Assembly (NCBI GenBank): GCA_030652575.1
Contig: JAUSQI010000017.1
Span: forward strand, 1-36,439
Length of the DNA: 36,439 bases
Source of the DNA: Stagnimonas sp.
Lineage (GTDB): Bacteria > Pseudomonadota > Gammaproteobacteria > Nevskiales > Nevskiaceae
Reading direction: 5' to 3'
Below are positions 33,209 to 36,439 of the stretch, one piece after another (positions within the stretch are counted from its first letter, which is position 1; every line of letters begins with the position of its first letter). The notes beneath the pieces are model-generated. The model saw nothing but the letters and a program-made list of their open reading frames with translations, was not told the DNA's origin and did no database searches. The position numbers and the translations under genes were made by a program.

Positions 33209-35470
33209 ATGAGCGAAACCACCACGCCTCCCGCTGTTTTCACCGGCCAGAGCATCACCAAGGGCGGTAGCGCGTTTCAAGCGCGCGTGTTCAAAGACAA
33301 CGCCGCCCGCTGGGTGGTCTGGGTTGGTGGTCTGGGCGTGATTGCCGCCCTGCTGCTGATCTTTTTCTACCTTGTCTCCGAGGTTGCACCGCTGTTCGCC
33401 CCGGCTGATTTCAAGGCCCGCCCGACCTATGCCGTGCCGGGGCAGGGCAAGACGCTGTACGCCACGGTGGAAGAGCAGGGCGAGATCGCCATGCGCGTTT
33501 CCGATATCGGCGAAGTGACCTTCTTTGATCTGAATACAGGCGCTGTGAAGCTGACCCAGCAATTGGCCTTGAACGGCTTGACGGTGGTGGATGTCACCGA
33601 AGTCTCTGCCGAGCGGGGCGAACTTGCTGCATCGCTCAGCGATGGTTCGATCTTGCAGTTCTCGCACCATTACGACATTACCTACCCCAACGACAAGCAG
33701 CTCATCACCCCCTCGGTGCGCTTCCCCAAGGGCGAGGCCGCCACCCCTTTCATGCCAGAAGCAGCGCAGAGTCTGGTGGTGCGCGAAAACGGTGATAGCC
33801 AGATGTTATTCGGCGTCGATGCCGCAAAGAACGTCCACATCAAAACCTTCAGCCGCAGCGAGAACGCCATTACTGGCGAGACGACGGTGGAGATGGCCGG
33901 CGAGCTGAACTTCAAGCCCGCCGTGAATGCCGACCTGCTGCTGGTCGAGCCGCTGCTCGCCTGGCTCTATGTGATCGACCAGAAGGCCGGCAAGATTGCC
34001 TTCTACAAGCTCGATGGCGCGGCCGAGCCGAAGCTGGTTGAAGTGAAGGAAGCGGGCAGCGAGATCAGCGCCGCACAGTATCTTTCCGGCGGCATTTCAA
34101 TTGTGGTCGCACAGACCAACGGCAAGGTCTCGCAGTGGTTCCCGGCGCGTGACAAGGCGGGCGAACCCTACCTCGCCCGCGTGCGCGAGTTCGATCTGCC
34201 GGGTGATGCCAAGCCGACCGCACTGGGCGTGGAACTGCGCCGCCGTGGCTTTGCAGTGGGTGACGAGACCGGCCGGGTGAGCGTGTATTACGCCACCTCG
34301 AAGCGCCTCATCCACAGCGAGAAGGCACTCGATGCAGCCGTAAGCCAAGTCACTTTCAACCCCCGTGCACAGGTGCTCTACACCGAGAGCGTGGATGGCA
34401 AGGTGCACGCCTACGACGTGCACAACGAGCACCCTGAAGTCTCCTTCACCGCGCTCTGGGGCAAGGTCTGGTACGAAAGCTACGACGAGAACCAGTGGCT
34501 GTGGCAGTCGTCCTCGGCCAGCTCGGATTTCGAGCCCAAGTTCTCGCTCACGCCGCTGGCCTTCGGCACTCTGAAGGGCGCGTTCTACGCGATGATCTTC
34601 GCCATTCCGCTGGCGGTGATGGGCGCGATCTTCGTCGCCAACTTCATGTCGGCGGAGCTGCGCCAGGTGGTCAAGCCGACGGTGGAACTGCTGGCGGCGC
34701 TCCCCTCGGTAATCCTCGGCTTTCTGGCTGGCCTCTGGCTCGCACCCTTTATCGAGTCCAACCTGCCGGGCGTGTTCCTGCTGCTGATTCTGCTGCCACT
34801 GAGCGTACCGATCTTCGGTTACCTCTGGCTCAACATGCCCGCGAAGGTGCGTTACCTGATGCCGGCGGGCTGGGAGGGCGCGCTGCTGGTGCCGGTGATC
34901 GCACTCGTCACCTGGTTTTGCTTCGGTGTCGCCAAGCCCATCGAGGCGGTGGCCTTCGGCGGCAACATGCAGGCCTGGATGGATACGACGCTGGGCATCA
35001 AGTACGACCAGCGCAACGCGCTCGTGGTCGGCATTGCGATGGGCATCGCGGTGATTCCCACCATCTTCTCGATTGCCGAAGATGCCATCTTCTCGGTGCC
35101 CAAGCAGCTCTCGCTGGGTTCGCTCGCTCTCGGTGCCTCGCCCTGGCAGACACTGGTCGGCGTGGTGATGCCTACCGCCTCGCCCGGCATCTTCAGCGCC
35201 ATCATGATCGGCTTGGGCCGCGCGGTGGGCGAGACCATGATCGTGCTCATGGCCACCGGCAACACGCCCGTCACAGACATCAGCTTGTTCAGCGGCATGA
35301 GAACGCTTTCGGCCAACGTGGCAGTGGAAATGCCGGAGTCTGAAGTGGGAAGCACACACTTCCGGCTGCTGTTCTTGGCCGGTCTGGTGTTGTTCATCTT
35401 TACCTTCTTCTTCAACACGCTGGCCGAAGTGGTGCGTGCCCGACTGCGCAAGAAATACGAGAGCATCTAA
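33209..35470 (+). CDS. pstC: Phosphate ABC transporter permease PstC, long form
   Basis: This is a 753-residue inner-membrane permease, more than twice the size of E. coli PstC. One N-terminal membrane helix (about residues 35-58) is followed by about 390 periplasmic residues with repeated beta-rich segments (GDSQMLFGVDAAKNVHIKTFS, GFAVGDETGRVSVYYATSKRLI, VLYTESVDGKVHAYDV), which look propeller-like. The MetI-type permease domain begins near residue 455 (LKGAFYAMIFAIPLAVMGAIF) and holds the EAA loop LGASPWQTLVGVVMPTASPGIFSAIMIGLGRAVGET. Long forms also occur in Pseudomonas. It follows the terminator/repeat block and pairs with pstA 3 bp downstream. Confidence 0.94.
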   Translation: MSETTTPPAVFTGQSITKGGSAFQARVFKDNAARWVVWVGGLGVIAALLLIFFYLVSEVAPLFAPADFKARPTYAVPGQGKTLYATVEEQGEIAMRVSDIGEVTFFDLNTGAVKLTQQLALNGLTVVDVTEVSAERGELAASLSDGSILQFSHHYDITYPNDKQLITPSVRFPKGEAATPFMPEAAQSLVVRENGDSQMLFGVDAAKNVHIKTFSRSENAITGETTVEMAGELNFKPAVNADLLLVEPLLAWLYVIDQKAGKIAFYKLDGAAEPKLVEVKEAGSEISAAQYLSGGISIVVAQTNGKVSQWFPARDKAGEPYLARVREFDLPGDAKPTALGVELRRRGFAVGDETGRVSVYYATSKRLIHSEKALDAAVSQVTFNPRAQVLYTESVDGKVHAYDVHNEHPEVSFTALWGKVWYESYDENQWLWQSSSASSDFEPKFSLTPLAFGTLKGAFYAMIFAIPLAVMGAIFVANFMSAELRQVVKPTVELLAALPSVILGFLAGLWLAPFIESNLPGVFLLLILLPLSVPIFGYLWLNMPAKVRYLMPAGWEGALLVPVIALVTWFCFGVAKPIEAVAFGGNMQAWMDTTLGIKYDQRNALVVGIAMGIAVIPTIFSIAEDAIFSVPKQLSLGSLALGASPWQTLVGVVMPTASPGIFSAIMIGLGRAVGETMIVLMATGNTPVTDISLFSGMRTLSANVAVEMPESEVGSTHFRLLFLAGLVLFIFTFFFNTLAEVVRARLRKKYESI

Positions 35471-35473
35471 GCC

Positions 35474-36439
35474 ATGACGACTACCACGCTCGATCTCACC
35501 GCCAAGAACACACAAACGCTGAGCGCCTATGTGAAGTCCGGCCAGCCCTATGTTTGGCTGACGGCCGCCGCTATTTCGGTCAGCTTCATCATCACCGTCG
35601 CACTGCTGCTTTTGACGGCTGCGCGCGGCATGCCGCACTTCTGGCCTGCGGATGTGCTCAAGGCCGAGTATGCCGAGCCGGGGCAGGCGTCCATTCCGCT
35701 GTTGGTCGAGATGGTCAGCGATGAAGAAGTCACCACCGCACGCCTCATATCCGCAGGTGCCAAGCTCGATAGCAGTGTGCCTTTCCACACCCGCGATCTG
35801 GTGAAGGTGGCGAACCGCGACCTCCTGGGTGCGGATTTCCGTTATTTGCTCGACGAGTGGATCGTCAACCGCAGCTACCCCGAAGACGTGGTGGTGCTGG
35901 AGCGCGCCGAGTGGGGCAACTTCCACGGCTTCATCGCCGAGGTGAAGCAGGATGGCAAGGTGATCGCCAGCGGCGCCGAGGCCTGGGCGGCCTACCAGCC
36001 ACTGCAAGTGCGCGCCAACAGCCTGCGCAACAAGCTGCACGCGGTGGAAGATGGCGACATCAGCACCATCAATGCCGGCCTTGAGAAAGTGCGCCTGACG
36101 GCCCGCCGCATGGAACTCGATGGCAAGACCAAAGCCACCGCCCCCGAAGCCTTCGCCGCGCTCGATATCCGCAAGGCCGAACTCGACGCGCGATACGAGA
36201 AAGTGCGCATCGAGTTGAACGCCATCAAGGCCGAGATGAAGCGCGATGCGCTGCTGCTGAAAGCCGTCGATGGCACCGAGAAGGAGCTGGATCTCTCGCA
36301 GATCATCCGCGCCTACCGTCCCAATGAAATGGGCCTGCTGGCGAAGATTGGCACCTACTTCTCCAAGCTCTGGGAGTTCGTCAGCGCCGACCCCAGGGAA
36401 GCCAACACCGAGGGCGGCATCTTCCCCGCAATTTTCGGT
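35474..36439 (+). CDS. pstA: Phosphate ABC transporter permease PstA, long form, 3' end outside window
   Basis: The frame opens at ATG 35474, 3 bp after pstC, and stays open for 322 codons to the window edge. One membrane helix (about residues 27-52, YVWLTAAAISVSFIITVALLLLTAARG) is followed by MPHFWPADVLKAEYAEPGQ. A periplasmic part follows with DEWIVNRSYPEDVVVLERAEWGNFHGFI and a charged coiled-coil-like segment at about residues 195-265 (LEKVRLTARRMEL..RKAELDARYEKVRIELNAIKAEMKRDALLL). The permease domain itself is not reached; the last residues GGIFPAIFG are the start of its first helix in family members. Assignment rests on position and on the known long PstA architecture. Confidence 0.88.
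   Translation, partial: MTTTTLDLTAKNTQTLSAYVKSGQPYVWLTAAAISVSFIITVALLLLTAARGMPHFWPADVLKAEYAEPGQASIPLLVEMVSDEEVTTARLISAGAKLDSSVPFHTRDLVKVANRDLLGADFRYLLDEWIVNRSYPEDVVVLERAEWGNFHGFIAEVKQDGKVIASGAEAWAAYQPLQVRANSLRNKLHAVEDGDISTINAGLEKVRLTARRMELDGKTKATAPEAFAALDIRKAELDARYEKVRIELNAIKAEMKRDALLLKAVDGTEKELDLSQIIRAYRPNEMGLLAKIGTYFSKLWEFVSADPREANTEGGIFPAIFG

Noticed and set aside
34097-36040. 647-residue minus-strand open frame opposite pstC and pstA
   Set aside because: It is His/Arg/Gln-rich low-complexity translation spanning two well-supported genes on the other strand, so it is a shadow.

Overview
The window is GC-rich chromosomal DNA from a gammaproteobacterium, probably near the Xanthomonadales/Nevskiales. 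Reasons for this placement: the minor-pilin genes lie next to ispH, as in Pseudomonas; the Rrf2-type regulator at the head of the suf operon is of the gammaproteobacterial SUF-regulator kind; the KAS III enzyme resembles P. aeruginosa PA3286; and phoBR-pstS-porin O/P-pstCA uses long PstC and PstA forms. The genus is not certain. No rRNA, tRNA, IS element, prophage or CRISPR array was found.

Region 1 (1-17293) is type IV pilus material. After the 3' part of ispH there are two complete minor-pilin/PilY1 operons arranged back to back. The minus-strand operon (8266 down to 727) and the plus-strand operon (8594 up to 16695) each run fimT-pilV-pilW-pilX-pilY1-pilE outward from a shared 327-bp intergenic region. 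That region carries a perfect palindrome and five copies of TTGACG/CGTCAA. A third, lone FimT/GspH gene faces the second pilE. The two PilY1 proteins differ strongly. PilY1-1 keeps the classical calcium loop in its propeller and carries a 210-residue segment with 30 cysteines whose spacing is mirror-symmetric about a central hinge. PilY1-2 lacks the propeller loop but has an EF-hand-like loop near its C terminus and a different 8-Cys insert.

Region 2 (17437-23190) is the SUF Fe-S cluster operon on the minus strand (Rrf2 regulator-sufB-sufC-sufD-sufS), with coupled or overlapping genes. A RelE/ParE-type toxin and its small antitoxin sit exactly between sufB and sufC with 16-nt gaps on each side.

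Region 3 (23208-28455) holds metabolic and unknown genes: a hotdog thioesterase, a DUF3293-like protein, a small alpha/beta hydrolase, an uncharacterised 104-aa protein, a small membrane protein, an NADPH-dependent FMN reductase, a membrane-anchored alpha/beta hydrolase and a KAS III (FabH2-like) enzyme. Most are translationally coupled.

Region 4 (28461-36439) is the phosphate-starvation locus phoB-phoR-pstS-oprO/P-pstC-pstA. It has a three-half-site Pho box before pstS, a hairpin after pstS, and an intrinsic terminator overlapping a 19-bp perfect inverted repeat after the porin. pstA runs off the window end.

The observation most likely to be new is the mirror-symmetric cysteine ladder in PilY1-1. 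The toxin-antitoxin pair inside the suf operon and the mirrored duplicate pilus-tip operons come next.
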